A stretch of 64,000 nucleotides of DNA from Acidaminococcus hominis. GTDB taxonomy: Bacteria; Bacillota; Negativicutes; Acidaminococcales; Acidaminococcaceae. This document shows, one piece after another, positions 15,595-24,434 of the stretch. The stretch is taken from assembly GCF_021044795.1 (NCBI RefSeq), contig NZ_JAJNOP010000001.1; one strand, 5' to 3'. The position numbers and the translations under genes are program-made. Each line of letters begins with the position of its first letter. Positions within the stretch are counted from its first letter, which is position 1. The notes under the pieces are model-generated. The model saw only the letters and a program-made list of their open reading frames with translations. It was not told where the DNA came from and did not search any database.

Positions 15595-17544
15595 ATGGCT
15601 TTAAATTTGACGCAAAAATTATTGCAGGCCCATCTGGCCAAACCGGCGGAACTGGTGCCGGGTAATGAAATCGAACTGACGGTGGATCAGACCCTGACCC
15701 ACGATATCAATGCGGTCATGTCCTACCTGGCCTTTGAGGCCCTGGACCTGGACCGGATCCGCACCAAGCTGTCCGTCAGCTACATTGACCACAATCTGCT
15801 GCAGATCGACAACAAGACCCCGGACGACCATATCTACCTGCAATCCATCGCCCAGCGTTACGGCCTGGTGCTGTCCAAGGCCGGCAACGGCATCTGCCAT
15901 ACCCTGCAATACAGCCGTTTTGGCAAGCCGGGAGCCATGCTCCTGGGAGGCGACAGCCATACGCCCAGCTGCGGCGCCCTGGGTATGCTGGCCATTGGGG
16001 TAGGGGGCATGGATATTGCTGTAGCCCTGGCAGGTTTCCCCTACGTGCTGAAAATGCCGAAAATCGTCAAGGTGAACCTGAAGGGTCATCTCCAGCCCGG
16101 TTCTGCGGCCAAGGATATCATTCTGGAAATGCTGCGCCGCTGCACCGTGAAGGGCGGGGTTGGCAAAATTTATGAATACGTAGGAGAAGGGGCCAAAACC
16201 CTGTCCATTCCGGAACGGGTGACCATCACCAATATGGGGGCCGAACTGGGTGCTACCACTTCCGTCTTCCCGGCGGATGAACAGGTGTACCGCTTCCTGA
16301 AGGCCCAGGGCCGGGAACAGGATTACACCCCTTGGGAACCGGATGAAGGCTGCTCCTACGATGAAGAAATGGAAATCGACCTGGATACCCTGGAACCCCT
16401 GGTGGCTTGTCCCCATATGCCGGACAATGTGATGAAAGTGGCGGACGTGCCCAAGGTGCCGGTACAGCAGGTGTTCATCGGCAGCTGCACCAACGGTTCC
16501 TACAGCGACTTCAAGAAAGTGGCGCTGGTACTCAAGGGCCACAAAATCTGCCCCACGGTGAGCCTGGTGCTGGGCATCAGCTCCCGGCAGATCTACCTGC
16601 GGCTGATGCAGGACGGTGTCCTGGCAGAGCTGCTCAATGCCGGCTGCCGGTTGACGGAACTGGCCTGCGGACCCTGCTGCGGCATCGGCATTGCGCCTCC
16701 CAGCAAAGGCATTGCGGTCCGGACCTCCAACCGGAACTTCAAGGGCCGGAGCAGCACGGCGGATGCCAGCCTGTACCTGGTAAGCCCGGAAGTGGCTGCA
16801 GCTACGGCCATTAAAGGGGAACTGGCCCTGCCCCAGGACGTGATGGACGATGTAGCCGTACTGGCCCAGGTTCAGGAACCGGACAGCTATCCCATCAACG
16901 ACAACCTGTTCCTGCTGCCGCCGGAAGATGGCAGCAAGGTGGAAATCGTCCGGGGCCCCAACATCAAACCCCTGCCGGTAGCCGAACCGCCGGAAGAAAC
17001 CCTGGAAGCCAAGGTCAGCCTGAAAGCCCGGGACAATGTATCCACCGACGATATTACCCCGGCCAGCGCCCAATTTTCTTCCATGCGGTCCAATATGCCG
17101 GCCATGGCCCAATATGCGTTCTGCCGCTACGACCCTGACTTTTCCAAACGGGCCCAGGCAGACGGCAAGAGCTTTATTGTAGGCGGGGAAAACTACGGCC
17201 AAGGTTCCTCCCGGGAACACGCCGCCATTACCCCCATGTACCTGGGCGTCAAAATGGTGATTGCCAAGAGCTTTGCCCGGATCCATAAGCAGAACCTGAT
17301 CAACCATGGGGTTACCCCGGTGGTCTTTGTGGACCCGGCGGCCTACGACGGCATTGACCTGGACGACACCTTCCATATCGACAACCTGCGGGAGCAGATG
17401 AAACAGAAATTGATTACCGTAAAAAATATCACCAAGGGCACCCAATTCCAGGTTCGTCTGGAAGTGTCCGACCAGGAAGTAGAAATCCTGCTGGCCGGCG
17501 GCAAACTGCGCTTCTACAAAGCCAAACTCCACGGCCACGCCTAA
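15595..17544 (+). CDS. Aconitate hydratase, Aquifex-type
   Basis: This 649-residue enzyme interconverts citrate, cis-aconitate and isocitrate. The three iron-sulfur ligands are in IGSCTNGSY and LACGPCCGIGIA; other active-site segments are GGDSHTPSCG, RTSNRNFKGRSS and, in the swivel domain, GGENYGQGSSREHAA. Length and single-chain order (domains 1-3 then swivel from about 480) fit the short Aquifex-like aconitase group rather than AcnA or AcnB. It is first of three co-directional genes with 18 and 12 bp gaps (lactonase-fold protein, permease), divergent from a LysR gene. In Acidaminococcus fermentans, known to oxidise citrate and trans-aconitate, such an enzyme would link aconitate to citrate. 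Confidence 0.92.
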   Translation: MALNLTQKLLQAHLAKPAELVPGNEIELTVDQTLTHDINAVMSYLAFEALDLDRIRTKLSVSYIDHNLLQIDNKTPDDHIYLQSIAQRYGLVLSKAGNGICHTLQYSRFGKPGAMLLGGDSHTPSCGALGMLAIGVGGMDIAVALAGFPYVLKMPKIVKVNLKGHLQPGSAAKDIILEMLRRCTVKGGVGKIYEYVGEGAKTLSIPERVTITNMGAELGATTSVFPADEQVYRFLKAQGREQDYTPWEPDEGCSYDEEMEIDLDTLEPLVACPHMPDNVMKVADVPKVPVQQVFIGSCTNGSYSDFKKVALVLKGHKICPTVSLVLGISSRQIYLRLMQDGVLAELLNAGCRLTELACGPCCGIGIAPPSKGIAVRTSNRNFKGRSSTADASLYLVSPEVAAATAIKGELALPQDVMDDVAVLAQVQEPDSYPINDNLFLLPPEDGSKVEIVRGPNIKPLPVAEPPEETLEAKVSLKARDNVSTDDITPASAQFSSMRSNMPAMAQYAFCRYDPDFSKRAQADGKSFIVGGENYGQGSSREHAAITPMYLGVKMVIAKSFARIHKQNLINHGVTPVVFVDPAAYDGIDLDDTFHIDNLREQMKQKLITVKNITKGTQFQVRLEVSDQEVEILLAGGKLRFYKAKLHGHA

Positions 17545-17562
17545 GCTAAAGGGGAAGAAATC

Positions 17563-18627
17563 ATGGAAAATAAAAAAGTAACCTACGCCTATATTGGCTG
17601 CCGCACTACGGAAAAGAGAAATGCCCGGGGTAAGGGCATCTCCTGTTATACCATTGACGAACGGGGAGTCTGGAAGCTTAAAAATATTACCAAAACCATG
17701 GATAACCCGTCCTATCTGGCCTTTGACCGGACGGAACAGTTCCTGTACACCGTCCATGGGGATTTTCACGAAGTCAGCGCTTTCCGCATTGAGGAAAACG
17801 GCAATCTGACCTTCCTCCAGACCCTGCACGGCATCGGCCAGAACCCGGTGCATCTGGTGCCCTCCCTGGACAACCGGTTCCTGTTTGTAGCCTCCCTCCA
17901 GGGCGGCTGCGTGGCTTCCCTGCCCCGACGGGAAGACGGTACCCTGGGTGACCCGGTTTGGGTGGAACACCTGGAAGGCTGCGTGGAAGGGGGCGTTTCC
18001 CACGCCCACCAGTGCCTTCTGGACCATACGGGGAACTTCCTCTTGGTGCCCACCCAGGGCCGGAAAGTGGGCTACGAACGGGTTTGGGTGCTGAAGGTGG
18101 ACCAGGCTACGGGAAAACTGTCCCGGGCCAGCTGGGTGGAAGCCCGGACCTACGCAGAACCCCGGCATATTGCCCTGACTGAGGACAACAAGCGGGCCTA
18201 TCTGGTCAACGAAAAGGGCAACGCCGTTACTTTCTACGACTTTGACGATGCCGCCGGCGTTCTGACGCCCCGGCAGATCAAAACCACCCTGCCGGATACG
18301 TATACCGGCCAGGGCCAGGCCAGCGCTGTGCTGGTGTACCCGGAAGGTCCCTTTGTGTACGCCTCCAACCGGATCCACGAAAGCCTGGCTTCCTACCGGG
18401 TGGATGAAGCTACGGGCTATCTGCACCCTACGGGCTTTGTGTCCTGTCAGGGCCTGACGCCCCGCTTTATGACCTTCAGCCCGGATAACCGGCAGCTGGT
18501 GGTGGCCAATGAAGACAGCGATACGCTGAAATTCTTTGCCATCGACCCGGATACGGGACTATTGGACTATACCGGGGTTACCGTACCCACGGAAAGCCCC
18601 ACCTGTGTCATTTTCTGTTCCCGGTAA
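17563..18627 (+). CDS. Lactonase-family beta-propeller protein
   Basis: This 354-residue protein belongs to the seven-bladed 6-phosphogluconolactonase/muconate-cycloisomerase-like group (COG2706). Repeated blade motifs are visible, for example NPSYLAFDRTEQFLYTVH, NPVHLVPSLDNRFLFVAS, EPRHIALTEDNKRAYLVN and TPRFMTFSPDNRQLVVAN, with the conserved VSHAHQCLLDHTGNF near 145. It sits between aconitase and permease genes, 18 bp after the first, so its substrate may be a lactone formed from a tricarboxylate rather than 6-phosphogluconolactone. That is inference from context. No signal peptide is seen, so it acts in the cytoplasm. Confidence 0.82.
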   Translation: MENKKVTYAYIGCRTTEKRNARGKGISCYTIDERGVWKLKNITKTMDNPSYLAFDRTEQFLYTVHGDFHEVSAFRIEENGNLTFLQTLHGIGQNPVHLVPSLDNRFLFVASLQGGCVASLPRREDGTLGDPVWVEHLEGCVEGGVSHAHQCLLDHTGNFLLVPTQGRKVGYERVWVLKVDQATGKLSRASWVEARTYAEPRHIALTEDNKRAYLVNEKGNAVTFYDFDDAAGVLTPRQIKTTLPDTYTGQGQASAVLVYPEGPFVYASNRIHESLASYRVDEATGYLHPTGFVSCQGLTPRFMTFSPDNRQLVVANEDSDTLKFFAIDPDTGLLDYTGVTVPTESPTCVIFCSR

Positions 18628-18639
18628 GGAGGATGCAGC

Positions 18640-19899
18640 ATGGATTTAGGTATCTTATCCCTGGTTTTGCTGGTAGTGGCCATTGTCATCGGTTTTTTCC
18701 GGAAGGTCAATGTGGGCCTGGTTTCCCTGACCCTGGCCATGCTTTTGGGGCGTTTTGCCGGCCTGAAGGACAGTGTGATCCTAAACGGCTTTAAGCCTAA
18801 TCTGTTTATTACCCTGATGGGGGTTACCCTGCTGTTCAGCATCCTGAACAACAACGGCACCATCGAGCTGCTGGCCAAGAAGATTGTGGCCCTGGCCGGC
18901 AAGAACAATTTCCTGATTCCCATTGCCATTTTCCTGATTGGCTTTGGCCTGACCACCATTGGCCCTGGGTCCATTCCCATTCTGGCCATTATGCCGGCCT
19001 TTGCCATTCCCATTGCCAAGGTGCACGGGTACAACCCGCTGATGCTGGCCATGATTGGCTGCTTCGGCTGTTTTGGGGGCCGGATGTCCCCCATTACCCC
19101 GGAAGGTATCCTGACCTATGATTTCCTGACCGCGGGGGGCCTGGATGCGGCGGCTGCTGTACAGCCCATCTATACGGCCCAGACCATTACCGGCGTGATT
19201 ATGGCCATTGCCGCCTTTGTGTACTACAAGGGCTATAAGACCAATCCGCCGGCAGAAGGGGAAGCTGCCCTGAAGGAAAGCTTTACCCCCGGCCAGTGGC
19301 TGTCCCTTTTGGGCCTGATTGTCATGGCGGTGCTGGTTATTGCCTTCAAGTTCAATGTGGGCCTTACCTGTTTTGCCATCAGCGGTTTCCTGCTGGTGTG
19401 CCATGTGGCCAACGAAAAGCAGTGCCTCCGGGCCATTCCCTGGGGCGTGCTGATCATGGTTTCCGGGGTTAGTGCCCTGATGAACATTGTTATCCTGACC
19501 GGCGGCATTACCACCCTGACCAAGGCCCTGTCCCAGCTGATGAATCCCCATATTGCCCCGGCTGTTATGGCGGCAACGGCGGGCATTATGAGCCTGTTTT
19601 CCTCCGGCCTGGGCGTGGTGTTCCCCACCCTTTTGCCTACGGTGGTGGGCATTGGCCAGACCGTTGGGGTAAATCCCCTGGAACTGGCTTCCATGGTGGT
19701 TATTGGCGGTACCATTACCGGTATCAGCCCCATTTCTACCACCGGCGGCCTGATTATGGCCACCCTGATGGCGGAAGACAGCAGTGACAAGCGGGACGAA
19801 GAAATGAAGCTGTTTATGGAACTGACCTTCTGGGCCCTGGGCATCCTGGTGGTGCTGACGGTGGTATCCGGCATCGGTTTCTACAACCTGATTTTCTAA
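18640..19899 (+). CDS. MatC-like SLC13-superfamily carboxylate permease
   Basis: This 419-residue membrane protein has about 11-12 hydrophobic segments. Its N-terminal part fits the MatC (malonate carrier) N-terminal family, with NLFITLMGVTLLFSILNNNG, and the second half has GTITGISPISTTGGL. Such proteins import or exchange dicarboxylates and tricarboxylates with Na+ or H+. It is 12 bp behind the lactonase gene with TAAGGAGG as ribosome site. As last gene of the aconitase operon it is the likely uptake route for the substrate, perhaps aconitate or citrate. Confidence 0.82.
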   Translation: MDLGILSLVLLVVAIVIGFFRKVNVGLVSLTLAMLLGRFAGLKDSVILNGFKPNLFITLMGVTLLFSILNNNGTIELLAKKIVALAGKNNFLIPIAIFLIGFGLTTIGPGSIPILAIMPAFAIPIAKVHGYNPLMLAMIGCFGCFGGRMSPITPEGILTYDFLTAGGLDAAAAVQPIYTAQTITGVIMAIAAFVYYKGYKTNPPAEGEAALKESFTPGQWLSLLGLIVMAVLVIAFKFNVGLTCFAISGFLLVCHVANEKQCLRAIPWGVLIMVSGVSALMNIVILTGGITTLTKALSQLMNPHIAPAVMAATAGIMSLFSSGLGVVFPTLLPTVVGIGQTVGVNPLELASMVVIGGTITGISPISTTGGLIMATLMAEDSSDKRDEEMKLFMELTFWALGILVVLTVVSGIGFYNLIF

Positions 19900-19915
19900 C
19901 CTATCCAACCTATAA

Positions 19916-19953
19916 GAAAAAAGCTTTGCTCCTTGGCGGGGCAAAGCTTTTTT
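19916..19953. terminator. Bidirectional terminator after the permease gene
   Basis: AAAAAAGCTTTGC pairs with GCAAAGCTTTTTT around an 11-base loop and separates two convergent genes. Confidence 0.85.
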
Positions 19954-19966
19954 GTGTTTTTAAGAC

Positions 19967-20824
19967 TTAGGCACGGCTCTCCAGCCGGTCCAGGAAAAGC
20001 TTTACCTGGGGGAGCAGGGCGTAGTCTTCCTGGTAGTACACGGTGGTGGTCCGGGTAAAGGGGGTACCGTCGTTAAACTGGAGGGGCATTTTCCAGAGCC
20101 CGTCTTCCCGGGACAGGCAGATCTCCGGCAGGATGGACCAGCCAATCCCCGCCGCAATCATGGCCAGACAGGCGGAGATGTCGTTGACCTGGATGGAATA
20201 GGCGTCCTCCTGGATATGCTGTTCCGTTTTCCAGCGCTGGATCCGGGCGGTAAAGGGCTTGTCCGAGGTCCGGTGGATGTAGGGCAGGTGGGAGAAGTCC
20301 CTGCCCTCATTTTCCCTGCTGGTTACGGCGTAAACCTTTTCCCGGGTCAGCAGCCGGCTGGCCCCGGACCAGGCAAAGGTCCCCCGGAGCACGGCCAGGG
20401 ACAATTGGCCGGCTTGCAGCTTTTGGAACAGCTCCAGGCTTTGGCCGGTGGTGACGGCAATCTGCACGTCCGGGTAGTCGGTCATGTACTGCTTGAGCAG
20501 GGGCGGCAGGGTGTACCGGGCAAAATTTACGGAGACCCCCACCTTCAGGTGGCCGGCAATATGGCCCTGGGCAAACTGGGACAGGCTTTTGATCCGCAAG
20601 AGGGAAGCGGAAAGTTTATCCATTTCCTGGGCAATGCTGTCGGCCGAGGCGGTGGGAATCAGCCCCTTCACCGTGCGGATAAAAAGGGGTGCCCCCAGTT
20701 CCTCCTCCAGTTTGTGCAGCCGTTTGGTTACGGCGGATTGGGTCATGTACAGGTCCTGGGCGGTTTTGGTGATGTTCTTGCTTTCCATCAGCTGCTGAAA
20801 AATCCGGATATCTCGTTCATCCAT
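19967..20824 (-). CDS. LysR-family regulator (next to prpF-like operon)
   Basis: This 285-residue regulator has the winged helix at 1-60 (ITKTAQDLYMTQSAVTKRLHKLEEELG) and an effector domain starting about 90 (GHLKVGVSVNFARYTLPPLL). It is divergent from the isomerase-hydratase-PrpD operon. Its gene order relative to a PrpF homologue and an aconitase-like hydratase recalls ybhD near ybhH and ybhJ in Escherichia coli, as far as I remember that locus. It probably senses a tricarboxylate or its metabolite. Confidence 0.87.
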   Translation of the reverse strand: MDERDIRIFQQLMESKNITKTAQDLYMTQSAVTKRLHKLEEELGAPLFIRTVKGLIPTASADSIAQEMDKLSASLLRIKSLSQFAQGHIAGHLKVGVSVNFARYTLPPLLKQYMTDYPDVQIAVTTGQSLELFQKLQAGQLSLAVLRGTFAWSGASRLLTREKVYAVTSRENEGRDFSHLPYIHRTSDKPFTARIQRWKTEQHIQEDAYSIQVNDISACLAMIAAGIGWSILPEICLSREDGLWKMPLQFNDGTPFTRTTTVYYQEDYALLPQVKLFLDRLESRA

Positions 20825-20843
20825 GGAAGCTGCCTCCTAAAAC

Positions 20844-20858
20844 ATTCCAACTTGGAAT
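20844..20858. promoter_or_regulatory. Palindrome in the LysR/prpF-like divergent region
   Basis: ATTCCAACTTGGAAT is a perfect 7-1-7 palindrome 19 bp upstream of the LysR start. It is the best operator candidate in the region. The opposite gene has TATAAT about 50 bp before its ATG but only a poor -35, as expected of an activator-dependent promoter. Confidence 0.5.
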
Positions 20859-20963
20859 ATAAATTAAGGAAATTATATCATTTTTCATGATGGAAGAAAG
20901 CCCCTATAATGGGAATTGTAGAAAACGTGCTCGTAAGAACTGGATTTCAGGGGGGTATAAATA

Positions 20964-22088
20964 ATGAATCAAGAACAAAGAAAGTTTCCCTGCGTATATA
21001 TGCGGGGCGGTACCAGCAAGGCCGTATTTTTCCATAAGGAAGATCTGCCCCAGGAGGAACGGGAATGGCCGGAAATCTTTTTGAAGGTGATGGGTACGCC
21101 GGATGTGAAGCAGATTGACGGAATGGGCGGCACGGTAAGCTCCACTTCCAAGGTGGCCGTGATTGCTAAGTCCCAGCGCCCGGGCGTGGACGTGGATTAC
21201 CACTTCTTCCAGGTGGATATTGTGATTCCCCGGGTGGACGATTCCGCCAACTGCGGGAATATTTCCTCGGCAGTAGGACCCTACGCCATTGATGAGGGCC
21301 TGGTGCCGGCTGTGGAACCCATTACTGTGGTCCGGGTGTACAACGAGAATACGAAAAAGGTCATCGAGGAACATGTCCGGGTCCAAAACGGCCATGCCTG
21401 CGTCAACGGGGATACGGTGATCCAAGGGGTGCCGGGCACCGGTTCCCGGGTGGACCTGTTTTTTGAAGATCCTGCCGGCGCCAAAACCGGCAAACTGTTC
21501 CCTACAGGGCAGAAAAAAGAAAGGCTGGACGTACCTGGCTACGGTTCCTGTGAAGTTACCCTGATTGACTGCTCCAACCCGGTAGTGTTCATCAAGGCCG
21601 AGGACCTGGGCATCAAAGGGACGGAACTGACGGAGCTCAACCAGAACAAGGACGTTATGGAACATATTGAGCGCATCCGGGGCCTGGCGGCAGTACGTAT
21701 GGGCTTTATTACGGACTATATGAAAGCCCGCACCGAATCCACTTCTGCCCCCAAGGTAGCCATTATCAGTAGACCCCAGGATTATAAGAACATGGACGGC
21801 CAGCTGGTGCCCAAGGAAACCATGGACCTGTGCGTCCGGGCCATTTCCGTGGGTATGCTCCACAAGGCCTATCCCATGACGGTGGCTGTAGCCACCGGTG
21901 CTGCGGCCAAGCTTCCCGGCACTATTGTGGCGGACTGCCTGGGAAATTTTGCAGGGTCCTGTATCCGGCTGGGGCACTCCAGCGGGGTTACGGAAGTAAA
22001 CATGAAAATGGACGGAGAAAAGGTCCTCCAGGGCGGCGTAGTGAGAACGGCCCGCCGGATTATGGATGGCTGGGTTTATATCCGTTAA
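20964..22088 (+). CDS. PrpF/YbhH-family isomerase (candidate aconitate isomerase)
   Basis: This 374-residue protein has the two-lobed diaminopimelate-epimerase-like fold of the PrpF family. Visible signatures are YMRGGTSKAVFFHKEDLP near the start, DGMGGTVSSTSKVA, ANCGNISSAVGP with the catalytic-type Cys, and LGHSSGVTEV near the end. Family members shift double bonds in aconitate, methylaconitate or oxalomesaconate without cofactors. It is the first gene of an operon with a YbhJ-type hydratase and an MmgE/PrpD protein. The most likely role is trans-aconitate to cis-aconitate conversion, which would supply the hydratases; 4-oxalomesaconate tautomerase is the alternative. Confidence 0.85.
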   Translation: MNQEQRKFPCVYMRGGTSKAVFFHKEDLPQEEREWPEIFLKVMGTPDVKQIDGMGGTVSSTSKVAVIAKSQRPGVDVDYHFFQVDIVIPRVDDSANCGNISSAVGPYAIDEGLVPAVEPITVVRVYNENTKKVIEEHVRVQNGHACVNGDTVIQGVPGTGSRVDLFFEDPAGAKTGKLFPTGQKKERLDVPGYGSCEVTLIDCSNPVVFIKAEDLGIKGTELTELNQNKDVMEHIERIRGLAAVRMGFITDYMKARTESTSAPKVAIISRPQDYKNMDGQLVPKETMDLCVRAISVGMLHKAYPMTVAVATGAAAKLPGTIVADCLGNFAGSCIRLGHSSGVTEVNMKMDGEKVLQGGVVRTARRIMDGWVYIR

Positions 22089-22125
22089 CGCTGGAAAAAT
22101 ACGAGAAAAACCAAAGGAGAACATC

Positions 22126-24426
22126 ATGATTCAATGTTTTGATAAAGCCTATTACGTAACGGACGGGGGCAAGGGCTATGTCCCGGCTGATCAGCATCCG
22201 GAATGGGATGCCCAGGCGGCCCATAAAAATACCATTACCCATCAGATTATCAGTGCCCACAACACCAGCGGCAGTGAGGAAAACCTCCGCCTGCATTTTG
22301 ACGCCATCGGCGTTTACGACAACACCTATGTGGGCATTATGCAGACCGCCTGTGCTTCCGGCTTGAAAAAATTTCCGGTGCCCACCGTTTTCACCAACTG
22401 CCACAACTGCCTGTGCGCCGTTGGCGGCACCATCAACTCGGACGTGCACAAATACGCCGAATCCATCTGCAAAAAATATGGCGGCATTTTCGTACCGCCC
22501 CATGAGGCCGTAATCCACCAGTATATGCGGGAAATGATTGTGAAAGGCGGCAGCATGGCCATTGTGTCCGACTCCCATACCCGTTACGGCACCCAAGGTT
22601 CCCTGTCCATTGGGGAAGGGGGCCCGGAAATTGCCAAAGCCATGCTGAATAGACCCTACGAACTGCGCTACCCCAAAGTGGTAGGGGTGTACCTGGACGG
22701 GGCGCCCAAGGCCTGGGTTGGTCCTATGGACGTAGCCCTGACCCTGATTGGGGCCGTGTTCAAAAACGGCTTTGTAAAAAATAAGGTGCTGGAATTTGTG
22801 GGCCCCGGGGTGGCTTCCCTGTCCATGGACTTCCGGAACGGCATCGATACCATGACCACGGAATCTGCCTGCCTGACCTCCGTCTGGGAAACCGATGACG
22901 TGGTCCGGGAAGATTTTAAGGTTCATGACCGGGAGCAGGACTACAAGAAACTGGCACCCCAGGACAAGGCCCTGTACGACAGCTTCATTTACCTGGACCT
23001 GTCCACGGTGGAACCCATGATTGCCATTCCCTACCATCCTTCCAATGCCTTCCCCTTAAAGGAAGTCATTGCCCAGCCGGAAAAATACATGAAAATGGTG
23101 GAAGAAAACGCCAAGTCCGTCTTTGAAAATACTCCGGATATCCACCCCGATATGGTGGGCAAAATCCAAAAGAACGGCCGGATCCTGGTGGACCAGGCAG
23201 CCATTGCCGGCTGCGCCGCAGGTTCCTTTGAAAATATCTTTGCGGTGGACCAGGTAGCCCGCTATACCCAAAAGGGCCTGGGCATGTTCCCCCTGAACAT
23301 CTACCCGGCTTCCCAGCCCATCCTGACGGAACTGAACCGGACCGGCATTGCCAATGACCTGCTGACCTACGGCGTGCGCCTGAAAACCGCTTTCTGCGGG
23401 CCCTGCTTTGGGGCTTCCGACTGCCCGGAAAACAACGCCTTTGTGCTGCGGCATTCTACCCGGAACTTCCCCAACCGGGAAGGCTCCAAGCCGAACATGG
23501 GCCAGGTGGCTTCCGCAGCCCTGATGGATTCCAAGTCCATTGCCGCTACGGTCTTTAACGGTGGGCAATTGACCTCTGCTGAAGAAATGAAAGACGCCTT
23601 TACTGCAGGTACCCTGCCGGAATTCCACTTCAACAAGGCCATCTACGACCATGTGGTGTACAACGGCTTTGGCAAGGCCCAGCCGGAAACGGAAATCATC
23701 TACGGACCGTCCATCAAGGATTGGCCTAAGATGGAAGCCCTGACGGATAACCTGCTCCTGGAAGTGGCCTCGGTGATACGGGACGAAGTGACCACCACGG
23801 ACGAACTGATTCCCTCTGGGGAAACGGCTTCCTACCGGTCCAACCCCTATAAAATCTCCGAGTTTACCCTGCTGCGGAAGGATCCCAGCTATGTGGGCAA
23901 GGCCAAGGCCGTACAGCAGTACGAAAAGGCACGCCTGGCTGGAGATAAGGCCACTGCGGCAAAATTCTACGCCGTACTGGAAAAAGTGGGCGTACCGGTG
24001 GAACAGGAGCTGGACAGCCTGCTGAAGACCACGGGCATTGGCAGCGTGCTCTACGCCAAACGGCCCGGGGACGGTTCTGCCAGAGAATATGCAGCCTCCT
24101 GCCAGAAAGTCCTGGGAGGCCTGGCCAATATCTGCATCGAATATGCCACCAAACGGTACCGCAGCAACTGCGTGAACTGGGGTATGCTGCCCTTTACCAA
24201 TCCGGACCAGGAAATCAACCTGACCCCCGGTGACGTGATCTGGCTGCCGGGCATCCGGAAAGTGGTGGCCGAAGGGGGAAATGCCCTTGACGCAACGGTG
24301 ATTGCCCAGGACGGCAGCACCCGGCCCCTGCACCTGGACCTGAAGGACCTGACCGCCGGGGAACGGAAGACCCTTTTGGCAGGCTCCATGATTAACGTAT
24401 TTAAAGAAGAAGCTGCCGGAAAGTGA
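22126..24426 (+). CDS. YbhJ-like aconitase-superfamily hydratase, copy 1
   Basis: This 766-residue protein is an aconitase homologue of the YbhJ type. Three cysteines for a [4Fe-4S] cluster remain: AIAGCAAGSFENI and FCGPCFGAS. SDSHTRYGTQG and STRNFPNREGSKP match substrate-binding segments, and the swivel domain keeps RPGDGSAREYAAS with the active-site Ser-Ala-Arg. It should add or remove water on a tricarboxylate, but the exact substrate of YbhJ proteins is unknown to me. I start at ATG 22126 after AAAGGAGAACATC. It lies 37 bp behind the isomerase gene and touches the PrpD-like gene. A second copy is at 30487-32772. Confidence 0.87.
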   Translation: MIQCFDKAYYVTDGGKGYVPADQHPEWDAQAAHKNTITHQIISAHNTSGSEENLRLHFDAIGVYDNTYVGIMQTACASGLKKFPVPTVFTNCHNCLCAVGGTINSDVHKYAESICKKYGGIFVPPHEAVIHQYMREMIVKGGSMAIVSDSHTRYGTQGSLSIGEGGPEIAKAMLNRPYELRYPKVVGVYLDGAPKAWVGPMDVALTLIGAVFKNGFVKNKVLEFVGPGVASLSMDFRNGIDTMTTESACLTSVWETDDVVREDFKVHDREQDYKKLAPQDKALYDSFIYLDLSTVEPMIAIPYHPSNAFPLKEVIAQPEKYMKMVEENAKSVFENTPDIHPDMVGKIQKNGRILVDQAAIAGCAAGSFENIFAVDQVARYTQKGLGMFPLNIYPASQPILTELNRTGIANDLLTYGVRLKTAFCGPCFGASDCPENNAFVLRHSTRNFPNREGSKPNMGQVASAALMDSKSIAATVFNGGQLTSAEEMKDAFTAGTLPEFHFNKAIYDHVVYNGFGKAQPETEIIYGPSIKDWPKMEALTDNLLLEVASVIRDEVTTTDELIPSGETASYRSNPYKISEFTLLRKDPSYVGKAKAVQQYEKARLAGDKATAAKFYAVLEKVGVPVEQELDSLLKTTGIGSVLYAKRPGDGSAREYAASCQKVLGGLANICIEYATKRYRSNCVNWGMLPFTNPDQEINLTPGDVIWLPGIRKVVAEGGNALDATVIAQDGSTRPLHLDLKDLTAGERKTLLAGSMINVFKEEAAGK

Positions 24427-24434
24427 GGCAGAAT

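Noticed and set aside
15619..18426. Very long open frame on the minus strand opposite the aconitase and lactonase genes
   Set aside because: It is the mirror of two conserved plus-strand genes with clear motifs and good ribosome sites; GC-rich codon use keeps the antisense frame open. No family motif is seen in it. The same holds for long antisense frames at 54531-56705 and 58424-60706.
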